NCBI RefSeq assembly: GCF_036320965.1
Contig: NC_092276.1
Span: 3,231,001-3,295,000 of the forward strand
Source of the DNA: Panulirus ornatus
Lineage: Eukaryota > Arthropoda > Malacostraca > Decapoda > Palinuridae
Length of the DNA stretch: 64,000 bases
Direction: 5' to 3'
Of the stretch, positions 10,570 to 22,047 are shown piece after piece (positions within the stretch are counted from its first letter, which is position 1; every line of letters begins with the position of its first letter). The position numbers and the translations under genes are program-made. Under the pieces are notes generated by a model. It saw nothing but the letters and a program-made list of their open reading frames with translations, made no database searches and was not told the origin of the DNA.

Positions 10570-12290
10570 ATGTTGAGTATTCCTGGGAAATTATATGGGA
10601 GGGTAGTGATTGAGAGGGTGAAGGCATGTACAGAGCATCATATTTGGGAAGAGCAGTGCGGTTTCAGAAGTGGTAGAGGATGTGTTGATCAGGTGTTTGC
10701 TTTGAAGAAAGTATGTGAGAAATAGAAACACAAATGCATTTGTATATAGCATTTATGGATCTGGAGAAGACATATGATAGAGTTGATAGAGATGCTCTGT
10801 GGAAGGTATTAAGAGTATATGGTGTGGGAGTCAAGTTGCTAGAAGCAGTGAAAAGTTTTTATCAAGGATGCAAGGCACGTGTACGAGTAGGAAGAGAGGA
10901 AAGTGATTGGTTCTCAGTGAATGTCGGTTTGCGGCAGGGGTGTTTGATTTCTCCATGGTTGTTTAATTTGTTTATGGTTAGGATTGTTAGGGAGGTGAAT
11001 GCAAGAGTTTTGGAGAGAGGGGCAAGTATGCAGTCTGTTGTGAATGAGAGGGCATGGGAAGTGAGTCAGTTGTTGTTTGCTGATGATACAGCGCTGGTGG
11101 CTGATTTGGGTGTGAAACTGCAGAAGCTGGTGACCGAGTTTGGTAAAGTGTGCGAAAGAAGAAAGCTGAGAGTAAATATGAATAATAGCAAGGTTATTAG
11201 GTACAGTAGTGTTGAGGGACAAGTCAGTTGGGGAGGTAAGTTTGAATGGAGAAAAACTGGAGAACGTGAAGTGTTTTAGATATCTGGGAGTGGATTTGGC
11301 AGCGGTTGGACTGATGGAAGCGGAAGTGAGTCAGGGTAGGGGAGAGGGCGAAGGTTCTGGGAGCATTGAAGAATGTGTGTAAGGCGAGAAAATTATCTTG
11401 AAAGCAAAAATGGGTATGTTTGAAGGAATAGTGGTTCCAACAATGTTATATGGTTGCGAGGCATGGGCTATAGATAGGGTTGTGCGCAGGAGGGTGCATG
11501 TGTTGGAAATGAGATGTTTGAGGACAATATGTGGTGTGAGGTGGTTTGATCAAGTAAGTAATGAAAGGGTAAGAGAGATATGTGGTGATAAAAAGTGTGG
11601 TTGAGAGAGCAGAAGAGGGTGTATTAAAATGGTTTGGTCACATGGAGAGAATGAGTGAGGAAAGATTGACCAAGAGGTTATATGTGTCAGAGGTGGAGGG
11701 AACAAGAAGTGGAAACCAAAGTGGAGGTGGAAGGATGGAGTGAAAAAGATTTTGATCGATCGGGGCCTGAACATGCAGGAGGGTGAAAGGCGTGCAAGGA
11801 ATAGAGCGAATTGGAACTATGTGGCATACCAGGGTCAACATGCTGTCAATGGATTGAACCAGGGCATGTGAAGCGTCTGGGGTAAACCATGGAAAGTTTT
11901 GTGGGGCCTGGATGTAGAAAGGGAGCTGTGGTCTTGGTGCATGATATGTGACAGCTAGAGACTGAGTGTGAACGAATTTGGCCTTTGTTTCTTTTCCTAG
12001 CGCTACCTTCGTGCGCATGCGGGGGGAGGGTGGTGTCACTTCATGTCTGGCGGGGTGGCAATGGGAATGAATAAAGGCAAGTATGAATTATGTACATGTG
12101 TTTATATGCATACGTCTGTGTATGTATATATATGTATACATTGACATGTATAGTTATGTATATGTGCGTGTGTGGACATGTATGTATATACATAGGTAAT
12201 GTTGGTGGGTTGGGCCATTCTTTTGTCTGTTTCCTTGCGCTACCTCACTAATGCAGGAGACTGACAAAGTATGATGAATGAATAAAATGT
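10570..12290 (+). mobile_element. LINE copy, RT region and 3' tail, frameshifted
   Basis: Begins inside the RT (SIPGKLYGRVVIERVKACTE) right after a (TG)n tract. It continues through CGFRSGRGCVDQVFALK, a stop near 10723, FMDLEKTYDRVDRD, GLRQGCLISPWLFNLF and the catalytic LLFADDTALVAD. It then frameshifts near 11230 and shows broken pieces of YGCEAWAIDRVVRR and the VEGTRSGN-like tail. The 3' tail runs from about 11850 to 12290 and ends with a CTACCTCACTAATGCAGGAG variant. The 5' end is truncated. Confidence 0.88.
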
Positions 12291-12299
12291 GTATAGGAG

Positions 12300-12713
12300 T
12301 GGATGGGCCATTCTTCATCTGTTTCCTGGCATTAGCTCTGATGCAGGGATCGTCGATTATGTATAATATTAGATATATTTGTAATTTCATACTTGATCGC
12401 CATTTCCCACATGATCAAGGTAGTACCAGGAACAGATGAAGTAAAACTATATCTGTTCACATACATTCTCTAGCTGTGATGCACTAAAACTACAGTTCCG
12501 TATCTGAAACCAGGCCTCACAGACCCTTCTATGGCATACCCCAGAACTTCATGTTCAGTCCATTGAAAGCAAATTGATGCATCTTTAGCACATTGTTCCA
12601 ATTCATTCCATCCCCAGCATGCCTTTCACCCTCTTGCATGTTCAAACCCTGATTGCTTAAAATCTTTTTCACTCGATCCCTCCATCTCTAGTTTTGTCTC
12701 CTTGTTCTCCTTG

Positions 12714-12714
<1 letters not shown>
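12300..12714 (-). mobile_element. Degenerate LINE 3' fragment, antisense
   Basis: Antisense tail motifs ('gatcaaggtagtaccaggaac', 'ctctagctgtgatgcac') and a diverged complement of the family C-terminus (compare 2540-2700). It is cut by (TA)n at 12715. Confidence 0.65.

Positions 12715-12785
<71 letters not shown>
12715..12785. repeat. (TA)n microsatellite
   Basis: About 71 bp of TA between an antisense and a sense LINE relic. Confidence 0.97.
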
Positions 12786-12788
<3 letters not shown>

Positions 12789-12789
12789 C

Positions 12790-13215
12790 ATATTTGAGTG
12801 AGAAACTACAGAAGTTGATATTTGAGATTTGGGGAGTTTGTGAAAGGAGGAAGTAGGGAGTATATGTGTAAATGTGAACAAAAGAAAGGTTTTTAGGTTC
12901 AGCAGAGCATGGGGAGTGGTTATTTGGGATGGGAGTTTGAATGGAGAAAATATGAAGTAAGTGGAGTGTTTTAAATACCTGAGAGTGGTCATGGCAACAG
13001 AGGTGAGACGTTAGATGATAAGGGGGTGAAGGTTCTGGGAGATTTGAGGAAAGTTTTGAAAGGGAAGACAGTATCTAGGAGAGTGAAAATGGTTATGTTT
13101 GAAAGTATTGAAGTCTCAGTGTTTTATGGATATGAGGCATAGACTGTAGGTGACATTGTGCAGAGAAGGTGGATATGTTGGAAATGAAATGTGTTGTATG
13201 AGGTTGTTTAATCAA
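12790..13215 (+). mobile_element. Degenerate LINE RT C-terminal relic
   Basis: Sense relic with heavily mutated counterparts of KLQKLVTEFGKVCERR, YLGVDLA, GALKNVW and YGCEAW. It has stops in every frame and is older than its neighbours. Confidence 0.6.
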
Positions 13216-13224
13216 GTAAGTAAC

Positions 13225-13300
13225 TTTTGCATTCCCATCAAATTCCGTAAGCTTTAGGGAGATAAATCTACCCCAGACTGGTCACAGAAAGAAAATATTA
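13225..13300 (+). mobile_element. SINE-like fragment (partial copy)
   Basis: Matches the tail of the element at 13590-13740: both carry GCATTCCCAYCAAATTCCKT and the stretch TGGTCACAGAAAGAAAATAT. This copy lacks the tRNA-like head. Confidence 0.55.
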
Positions 13301-13589
13301 AACTGAGAACATAACAACTAGCTTCCCAGCACCTAGGTGTAGGATATGTACATCACAAGGGAGTATGGAGAATGTGCAACTAGTTATGCAAGTGCCTTTA
13401 TAGTGCGAGATGCATGTGCAGGAATCATAGTCAAATTTAGTACTCAAGTAATAATGTTGTTGTGGGGGATAAATTATGAGGTAAGCAGTTCTAGGTCATA
13501 AACTCAAGGCATAAGGTGAATACAAAAGGCTTACGTTGAAATGTAAGCATATATATGACAATCTCATCTTACATATATACAGTAGAATT

Positions 13590-13740
13590 ACATAGCCTAA
13601 CCTTAGCCTACCTAGTATAGCCTCTTGCGAGAGGTCCCGGGTTTGGCTCCCGGATAGGCCCACTTGTCGCATTCCCACCAAATTCCTTAAACATTAGGGA
13701 GAGAAACCTACCCCGGAATGGTCACAGAAAGAAAATATTA
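13590..13740 (+). mobile_element. tRNA-derived SINE-like element
   Basis: The head resembles a tRNA internal promoter: an A-box-like CCTAGTATAGCC region, then GGTCCCGGGTTTGGCTCCCG with a B-box-like GGTTTGGCTCC. The tail is shared with 13225-13300. It does not fold as a full tRNA by eye, so it is read as a SINE rather than a tRNA gene. Confidence 0.5.
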
Positions 13741-13744
13741 ACAA

Positions 13745-14268
13745 CAAGGGAAATGCGACTAACAAAAGGATAAGAGAGAGTTTTGGTTATAAGAAGAATG
13801 TGGTTGAGAAAGCTGAAGAGGGTATGCTGAAATAGTTTGGACATATTGAGAGAATGAGTGAAGTGAGCTTGACAGAGAGGATGTATGTGAAAGAAGTGGA
13901 GGGGAAAAGGAGAATGGGAAGACCTAATTGGAGTTGGAAGGATGGAGTGTAAAAGATTTTGAGTGATTGGGGCCTGACTGCACAAAAAGGATGAAAGGCA
14001 TGCATGGGATATAGTTGATTGGATCAATATGGTTTACAGGGGTCATAGTGCTCTCAATGAACCGAACAAATGCATAGGAAGCAGCCAGGGGAAACCATGG
14101 AAATGTCTATATTATAGGACTTAGGCCTGGTGGTGAATAGGGGACTGTGGTTATGGTGCATTACACATGGCAGCAAGAGGAAGGACATCAAAGAATTAGG
14201 CATTTTCTTCTTCATTTCTGGTGCTACCACACTAACACAGGAAATGGCAATCAAGTGTGAAAATACAT
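13745..14268 (+). mobile_element. Degenerate LINE C-terminal and 3' tail relic
   Basis: Diverged sense copy of the family C-terminus (VEKAEEG-like, HIERMSEV, TERMYVKEVEGKRRMGRPNW) with in-frame stops. A degenerate 3' tail ends at the (CA)n tract. Confidence 0.7.

Positions 14269-14322
<54 letters not shown>
14269..14322. repeat. (CA)n microsatellite
   Basis: About 54 bp of CA repeat after the 3' end of a LINE relic. Confidence 0.97.
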
Positions 14323-14326
<4 letters not shown>

Positions 14327-14363
14327 ACCAATTAGATTTGGGCATCACACCAAAAAATCATGA

Positions 14364-14537
14364 AAAAATGTTACCAAGGACGGTACCCAGCCATCTTTCA
14401 CACTTGAAATTCCTTTGCCTTATGTTTCTGTCAACCCAGACAAGCCACCCCTAACATGGAACTCACCTCCACCAATTAAACATGTTATTCATCCCTCTTC
14501 ATCAGACTTTCAGAGTAGAAATGAGGAAGATGATTTG
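14364..14537 (+). other. Possible coding exon, unrecognised
   Basis: The frame is open from 14364 to a canonical donor (TTG|GTAAGT at 14538) and reads in part PYVSVNPDKPPLTWNSPP and SDFQSRNEEDDL. The Pro/Ser-rich then acidic composition looks more protein-like than nearby chance frames. No convincing acceptor was found upstream and no partner exon was identified. It could be an orphan or dead exon, or chance. Confidence 0.25.
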
Positions 14538-15880
14538 GTAAGTAAATTAAACCCACACTTTATTCTTCATTTCATTTCATATCGTTATGTAGAGTATATG
14601 GTTCATAAGAAACAAAACATAATGGGGAGTCACTTTAATAATATTCAAAAGTTTAGGAGCTTAAGCATTGGCTTCTGTTTTATCTCATATCAAGTACTTT
14701 TTCCGCCTTGGATGTAGCAAGTCCTAACAATTTTTTTTTTATTTATTTTATTATTAATTATTATTTAACACCCTGACTCTTAACTAAGGTTTCCTTTCCA
14801 ACCCTGAAAATCTTAGTTTTTTAAAATTTTGGAAGTGTATCTGTGTTTTCAAAGATATAAAACTGAAAAAAAAACACTTGAAGTATATGTCATCCACTTT
14901 TTCACTTACAATGTGTAGAGCTCTTGTAGAGGTTTCTGCATATTGTGCTAAAAGTGAAAGTAAGGACTGAGTGTCATGCGAGCTGACACTGTAAGTTTTA
15001 TCATTTATTTTATGTACATAATAAAGCTGATTACTGATCATTGTTACACAAAATTTTCTCATTTAAGATTTTTTTTGATAATTGTGATTCATTAATAATT
15101 TTCATAATGGTAAAATTATATGTTTGTGTAATTACTGGCTGCACCAAGCAGGCACTCTTGTCACTATCAGGCAAGTGCTGTAAACACTGCTACACTTTCC
15201 CTTGAAACACCTTCTCCTGCCTCATATTTGTCAACTTTCAGTACTGGAAGAGCCACTGACCATGAAATCACTCTATTCAGAGACAGATTATCAGATAATT
15301 CAGGATTATGATATACTTAGTTCTTTGAATCTAGGTTAAAGCTGCTTGATTTCCTTCTAAGCAAAGTCGTAAAAAATGCACTGTCACTTGCGCCAGTGGA
15401 GGATCACTGGCTGTAGGTAGAAATTATTGCACATTGCCACTCCAACCACCACCCAGGCATAGTATGCAGCCTTGAAGTAAAGGAGCAAAATTAGTTGTTT
15501 AAATATCCATCTAGGGGAGTTGCCTGGCTTGCTTGAATATCTGTTTAGAGTAATAAGTAGGGGTTGGTTAAACTTCATTTTATATCTAAAGTTATTGAAG
15601 TATATTTTTCTTTCTGTCTCAGTAATCACTTGCACTTGACTCTGTTACAGTGGATACATGAATGCCTCAGCTTGCTACAGGTTTATGTTCATGGGCAACC
15701 CATTGCATGGCAAAATGTCATAAGCAATTGAAATCCATGTTATTAGGGGTTATGTTCAAAAAAAAGGAAAACAAATCAAGCCCTTGTAGATGGACTTTAC
15801 CTGAGACAGCTAACCTTCAATAAACCACATTCTCTCGTGACATCATTCAGATTGTATTTAACCCCCTTTAGGAACTGCAG
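14538..15880. other. Unique AT-rich sequence
   Basis: No coding signal, repeat family or RNA gene recognised. Confidence 0.4.
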
Positions 15881-15949
15881 CTTTACTTGTATGGTTTACA
15901 GGGTGACAACTGTATTTATGCATGTATGGCATTCCCATGCATGTATGGC

Positions 15950-16210
15950 ATTCCTTCTCCTGCTTTTGTTTAAATTGGAAGGCTTGCTGATAAGCATGTA
16001 GAGGTGCCTTGTGTCTCAGGCAACTATGATTAGCATTGGGAATAACCCTAGAGTTTAAGGGGGAAACATGTCTTGACTCCAGGAGACTCAAGCTGTACTT
16101 AGACAAGGTGCCTTTTCCTACTATTATTTAAACTGGAAGATACACTCTGTCAGTTTGTATGGATGTCTTATGTTGCAAGCAGTTACAGTTTGCACTGGGA
16201 AAGAATACTA
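15950..16210 (+). repeat. Diverged tandem duplication (about 130-bp unit)
   Basis: A block around 15955-16055 (CTCCTGCTTTTGTTTAAATT, later 'ctcaggcaactatgattagc') recurs in diverged form at 16110-16210 (TTCCTACTATTATTTAAACT, later 'gcaagcagttacagtttgc'). Confidence 0.5.
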
Positions 16211-16247
16211 GTGTTAGCTACCTATACACCAAAGTGGGAGAAGACAC

Positions 16248-16912
16248 AACCATTTTTTTCAAATTGGTGTGGCAAGTTTGAAATAAGGCAGTTTGAGGCA
16301 TAGGTATATTAAGTTGAAAAAAAATTTTAAACCTTGCTGAAGTAAGCATCAAAGAGTAATTGACAAAAGGCTTTTCTGGGACATGACAGACAGGATATTT
16401 TCTGCCCCATATACCTTGCACTAGAAAGTCTCTTGTATATTGACTTGTCTGTTAAGAAAACCATACTTGAAGACCCACCTTCCCCTCACACACCATGTCA
16501 TTCACATCACTTGACATTAATTTCATATATTTTTTAGAATCTTCCTGATTACCATACTACTTGTACTTCATACAGTAGCTAAAACAGTACAGTAACTACA
16601 AAGTAGTCATTTTATCCTACCTGAATTGAAAATGTAGATGAGGGATCCCTATTTCTAATGTGGCAAGTCTGAGAAAATGCAAGTTGAAACATTATTAGTT
16701 GAGGCATAGGTATATTGTATTGAAATACTTTTACACCTTGCCAAAGTAAACATCAAAGAATGATCAGCAAAAGGCACTGCTAGAACATAACACACAATTT
16801 TTTTTTCACCCTCCATATGCCTAGCTCAAAAAGCATCCCAGTATGTTGATGTATTCTGCTAGCAAAACTGTAAACAAAGACCCAGCTTTCCCCCTCACAC
16901 CATGCCCTTTTT
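16248..16912 (+). repeat. Diverged direct duplication with about 400-bp period
   Basis: 16248-16505 and 16650-16912 share the same order of landmarks: GTGGCAAGT, TTGAGGCATAGGTATATT, CACCTTGC or AACCTTGC then AAGTAA, CATCAAAGA, CAAAAGGC, an ACATRACA run, a TTGAYTTGTCT- or TTGATGTATTCT-like stretch, and CTCACACACCATG or CTCACACCATG. The similarity is imperfect, so the duplication is old. Nothing coding is seen. Confidence 0.65.
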
Positions 16913-17082
16913 CAGGAGCTCCTTCAGCTGCAAGGCTGTATAACTTCTTGTAGTAGGAAACTGATTGACTTCTTTGGAATAAGTTCTTTTAACATAAAAA
17001 AACAACCTTGCTTAAAGTGACTTTTTACTCACAGTGTACCTACAGGCAGGCAGAGTCAGATAACCTTTCTCTCTGATTCTCC

Positions 17083-17089
17083 CCCCCCT

Positions 17090-17120
<31 letters not shown>
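17083..17120. repeat. (CT)n microsatellite
   Basis: Interrupted CT run preceded by a C8 stretch. Confidence 0.9.
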
Positions 17121-17121
17121 G

Positions 17122-17447
17122 TATGACAGCTAGAGACTGAATGTGAACGACTGTGGCCTTTGTTGTCTTTTCCTAGCACTACCTTACGTGTGCGCGTGCT
17201 GGGGGGGTTCTATTTCATGTGTGATGGGGTGGCACTGGAAATGGATGAAGGCAGCAAGTATGAATATGTAATGTGTATATATGTCTGTGTATGTTTATGT
17301 ATATATACATTGAAATGTATAGGTATGTATATGTGCGTGTGTGGGTGTTTATGCATATACATGTGTATGTGGGTGGGTTGGGCCATTCTTTCGTCTGTTT
17401 CCTTGCGCTACCTTGCTAACTCGGGAGACAGCGACTAAGTATAATAA
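17122..17447 (+). mobile_element. LINE 3' tail copy
   Basis: Sense tail: 'gacagctagagactgaatgt', TATG-rich spacer, a TTGGGCCATTCTTTCGTC segment and GCGCTACCTTGCTAACTCGG, ending near CAGCGACTAAG. No coding part is attached. Confidence 0.8.
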
Positions 17448-17464
17448 ATAAGAATAAGTATATA

Positions 17465-17590
17465 ATTTCATACATATTTGCCATTTTCTTCATTAATGAG
17501 GTAGTGTTAAGAACAGAAGACCGTTCCCTTCCCTTTTAGTCCTCTACACAGGGAATACATGGGAAGTATTCTTTCTCCCCTATCCCCCAT
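17465..17590 (-). mobile_element. Short non-autonomous B element, antisense, degenerate
   Basis: Antisense copy of the short element described at 37990-38220. It has an end motif ('attttcttcattaatgaggt'), 'ttaagaacagaagaccgtt', then the leader complement ('gggaatacatgggaagtatt') with the middle deleted. Confidence 0.6.
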
Positions 17591-18216
17591 ACATATCCAC
17601 TCACATTTTTAGCCTTATTCTTAAACACAGATTTTTGTTAATTTCTACTGCACATATAATTTGGAGAAAGTGATGAATGTATTGTCAATGTCAAATTAGG
17701 TGAACAGAATATTGAGAATATAAGTGTAGCTGTGTTACTTCAGAATCTCATCTACGTTAATATATTTGAAAGTGTTTACAGGTTAGAAAATGGAAAGTGG
17801 GGCCTTTTAAAAACAGTGCCTAATATGTTACTCTTGATCAGGAATTGAAATATGATGCTACTTGCAGACCTTTTAGACCATACCTCATATTTTTGTAGAA
17901 AAGATTGGCATGTGAAAGGATGTAATTTACTGTAATGTATTATTTTATATAGATAGTGAGAGGAAATTGTAGGTAAAAATGGATCTGCAGTTTATAAATA
18001 ATTTTCGTTATTCAAAAAACAAATTATGAACACGCTTGTAGCTCATAAAACAGATTGCCAAGTGATATGCTTGTGCAGCTTGTTAGAATTAATATGGTGG
18101 TTGGAAGTACATGTTTTTAGTTCTCATTGTAACTTGCATGGTCAGCTAGTCTGGGAGAAATGAAATCTACTTCTTGTAAGGACCTACTGACATACTACAG
18201 TGTTTAAAAGGTCAGT

Positions 18217-18268
<52 letters not shown>

Positions 18269-19073
18269 ATGAAAAAAGAAATTCAAGACTGTAGCTGTTT
18301 TAACTCTTTCTCTCCCAAGATGGGTTTCTCATGAGTAATCTTGTTAATGAAGTTGCTTAAAAGCTGAAGATTAATGGGAGTGAATTTGTTCATTTAAGAT
18401 AAGATTTTTCCCCCAGTCTTCTTGTTTTTTATTGTATTTTTGTGAGGCAGTATAAATTTATAAGTTAATAAGGTGCCGTAATTGATTGAGTCACACAGGA
18501 AGATGACAGAAAATGCTGTTTTGTCAAAAGTTTTAGATTTATATTTTACTGGCCTATAACATGTATGATTTGAGTATTAAATAAAGCATAAGTAAGGTTT
18601 ATCCAAATTGATGAATTTGGTAACTTTTTTTTTTCATGTTGATAGTGTATATAACATCTGATTCATATTTGATATAACCTACATGCAAACATCAAAAGGT
18701 GGAATTTACTTGTGGTAGCTTTGCTGGAACAAGATGCAGTATGAATAATTACACCTTTGGTTTAGTATTCTTATTACAATAGAAGGGAAGTTATTTGCAT
18801 CTTGCTCTTTACATTTATTTTTTTACCCTTACATTGATGTCTTCATAGATTTTACATCATGGTTGCCATAACTTGTTACACTATGCAAAGAGCTTGCATA
18901 CTGTGAAATAAAGATATATTACTCCAATCTTAGTATGATTTATCATAATAAAAAAGATTAAAGTAAAACTGATCATATAGTTATTAAGGTAAATTGGTAT
19001 GCTAATCAGGATAGACTTTAATCAGTGATCTTCAAGATATATACTTTTCAGTTTAGAATTAGTGCTTATACAT

Positions 19074-19080
<7 letters not shown>
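17591..19080. other. Unique AT-rich sequence with one (TA)n tract
   Basis: No gene signal. A (TA)n run of about 45 bp occupies 18222-18266. Confidence 0.45.
18222..18266. repeat. (TA)n microsatellite
   Basis: About 45 bp of TA in otherwise unique sequence, with no LINE end detected beside it. Confidence 0.95.
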
Positions 19081-19140
<60 letters not shown>

Positions 19141-19142
19141 TT
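19081..19142. repeat. (TA)n microsatellite
   Basis: About 60 bp of TA abutting the 3' end of an antisense B element. Confidence 0.96.
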
Positions 19143-19372
19143 TTTCAAACTATTCGCCATTTCTCGTGTTAGCAAGATAGCGTTAAGAACAGAGGACTGA
19201 GCCCTTGAGGGAATATCCTCACTTGGCCCCCTCCTCTGTTCCTTCATTAGGAAAACTAAAAACGAGAGGGGAGGATTTCCAGCCCCCCGCTCCTTTCCCT
19301 TTTAGTCGCCTTCTACGACACACAGGGAATACGTGAGAAATATTCTTTCTCTATCCCCAGGGATATACATAT
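19143..19372 (-). mobile_element. Short non-autonomous B element, antisense, near full length
   Basis: Antisense order: CAAACTATTCGCCATTTCTC, 'agcaagatagcgttaagaac', GAGGACTGAGCCC, 'ggccccctcctctgttcctt', the stretch 'agtcgccttctacgacacac', then the complement of the CCCTGGGGATAGAG start. The left end sits on (TA)n. The 5' half equals the LINE 5' leader at 9594; the 3' end is a sister version of the LINE 3' motif. Confidence 0.75.
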
Positions 19373-19377
19373 ATTTA

Positions 19378-20128
19378 TATTTATTTTGCTTTGTCGCTGT
19401 CTCCTGCGATAGCGAGGTAGCGCAAGGAAACAGACGAAAGAATGGACCAACCCACCCACATACACATGTATATACATACATGTCCACACACACATATACA
19501 TACCTGTACATCTCAATGTATACATATATATACACACACAGACATATACATATATACACATGTACATAATTCATACTGTCTGCCTTTATTCATTCCCATC
19601 GCCACCTCACCACACATGAAATAACAACCCCCTCCCCCCTCATGTGTGCGAGGTAGCGCTAGGAAAAGACAACAAAGGCCGCATTCATTCACACTCAGTC
19701 TCTAGCTGTCATGTAATAATGCACCGAAACCACAGTTCCCTTTCCACATCCAAGCCCCACATAACTTTCCATGGTTTACCCCAGACGCTTCACCATGCCT
19801 CTGGTTCAATCCATTGACAGCACGTTGACCCTGGTACACCACATCGTTCCAATTCACTCTATTCCTTGCACGCCTTTCACCCTCCTGCATGTTCAGGCTC
19901 TGATCACTCAAAATCTTTTTCACTCCATCCTTCCACCTCCAATTTGGTCTCCCACTTCTCCTCATTCCCTCCACCTCTGACACATATATCCTCTTGGTCA
20001 ATCTTTCCTCACTCATTCTCTTCATGTGACCAAACCATTTCAAAACACCCTCTTCTGCTCTCTCAACTACACTCTTTTTATTACCACACATCTCTCTTAC
20101 CCTATTATTACTTACTCGATCATTGCTA
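19378..20128 (-). mobile_element. LINE C-terminal part and 3' tail, antisense
   Basis: Minus-strand frame (about 20133-19702): SVVERAEEGVLKWFGHMKRM, RLTKRIYVSEVEGMRRSGR, NWRWKDGVKKIL, ARNRVNWNDVVYQG. It is followed antisense by the complete 3' tail down to the GCGAGGTAGCGCAAGGAAAC motif at about 19411. The copy is 5' truncated at about 20128, upstream of which the sequence becomes unique. Confidence 0.85.
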
Positions 20129-20334
20129 GTCATTTCTTCAAAATATTCCCATCTCTTACAAACTTAATCCTTTATCAATAGCATTATCACAGAATGCTAC
20201 AAGATGTAAGAGTAAGTTGTGATATAACTAAAAGGTAAGAAATAAATGTGAGTGTATGAAGGTTTTATGGTGTCAATATGGAAATTTAATGTTTCTTTTA
20301 TGGATGGAACATTATGTGATAGATACAATAGTCA

Positions 20335-20665
20335 TGGAGAAATATTATGGAAATTGATGTATGCAGATGATTCTGTGCTGTTACTTGTGTCATAAGAGGA
20401 GCTGGTGGGCTGAGAGCTGGTGGACCGTTTCAATGATGTATTTGGGAAGCAGATGCTGAAAGTAATTGTGAATAAAAGTAAGTGGGTAGATTTGAAAGGG
20501 CTAGGAGATCTCGGCGTCATCAGTTTGAATGGCGAAGTACTGGAAGTTATGGATGATGTTAGATATGTGCAAGTAAAGCTCAGTAAAGATGGTACTGGAA
20601 AAGATGACAGTGAAAGTAGTGTTGAAGGGAAAATAATCGTAAGAGCACCAAAAGCCTGAAGAAAA
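20335..20665 (+). mobile_element. Relic of a second, older reverse-transcriptase element
   Basis: Sense reading with interruptions: LMYADDSVLLL (an RT motif C of the YADD form), then after a stop VNKSKW, VISLNGEVLEV and VRYVQVKLSKDGTG. The layout (YADD, then NKSK, then LNGE, then Y-x-KLS-DG) is that of non-LTR RTs. The sequence is clearly different from the FADD family that dominates the window. Confidence 0.65.
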
Positions 20666-21985
20666 GGATTTTAAATATAGAGTGTGCATGAGGCTTGCTT
20701 GACACAATACAGACTATTTTTATGTCAAGCTCTGCTGAGTGCTTATTTTCACAAGTGCAGCTTTTATAAAAATTTAAGTGGTGCAATTAAGGTAACTGGC
20801 AAAATCTTGTGTAAGTGACCAATGTAGTTACGTTGGAAAAATTACCAACAATATGGTGTAACATAGTACTTGATATTTTTTCAACATTATCACTATTCTC
20901 ATATATGATGAAAGCTAATCATCATCAGCTATAATGATGGGAGAGCATACATTGAATAGTCGAGTGCCAGTTATGAAAAGATCATATCACTAAGCATGGT
21001 CAAAAGGAATTGGTGCTGCTCATGAAGAGGCACATGCCATTCATATCTAGCAAATAATGTAGTGCTAACCTGAAAGAGACACTGTAAGTATATGTAGTGT
21101 GGATGATGTAGATTTAGTCATAGAGACAACAGTGGCAAAACTCAACAAATATTAGTTCCAATCAAGAAGCAGAGAAACTTTAAAATGAAAATTCAGGGAA
21201 AGTAAGTGGAAAGTAAATGAAACATACATTCATCAGGATTAAACCATCATCAAATCTGAGTGGAGGATCAAGATTTGAAGGGTTGTTACGTATGTGAAGA
21301 GCAGAACAGAGTTTCTGAGTATTGGCAGTGGTTGACTTTCGTCACTAATACAAATGCAATGGTTAAGGAAGAACTTCCGAAGAACAGAAATAAAATGAGT
21401 AGGTTTTTGCAGACCAGTAGAGTGGAAGAGGGTCAATAGCATGCCTGTTTTCGAGAAACAAATATGGGCAAACAAAGGAATTCGGAAGTTGGGAAACGGT
21501 ACAGCAGATTTCTGTCATACAGGCATGTAATCAGAAAGAAAAGGATGATTTCATGCAAAGCAGAAACTACCATAGTAAGAAACAACATGGATTCAGAGCA
21601 AAGAGGTCATGAATAATAAAGCACTTAAACTTTTTGACAGACAATAGACAGAGAGATGAATGGGTAAGTATATATTTTTTGATACTGTCCCATACATGAG
21701 GGTTGTAAAGAGGCAGGAAATTTAAGCACGCATAAGTAGGAAGAAGGCAATTTTGGTATATCGAAAATGTCACATATCTTTTGTTCTAATTGTAAAAATA
21801 CATTTGTCTGTTGGTCAAATACTTGAATGTTGTCATATCTTTTCGAATTCTTAAGAAATTATACCTTTTCAACACATAACGTATCTGCTTTATTTCGTTT
21901 ACGTTTATTCTTACAATAAAATGTCTAATTTTATATTCTTTTTTGAAAAAAAAAATCTAGAAATGTCCATGTGGATTTACGCATC
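20666..21985. other. Mostly unique sequence, possible further RT relic
   Basis: Weak, stop-ridden stretches around 21100-21500 are loosely RT-like but cannot be assigned. No intact frame or RNA gene was recognised. The end of this segment should contain the RpL37A promoter. Confidence 0.35.
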
Positions 21986-22047
21986 TGTGTTTGTTACGTA
22001 ACTGACGTTGCTTGGTCCTCAGCAAGTCCAAAACAGAGTACAGGAGA

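Noticed and set aside
14130..14363. 77-codon frame ending in His-Thr repeats
   Set aside because: It covers a LINE tail relic and (CA)n.
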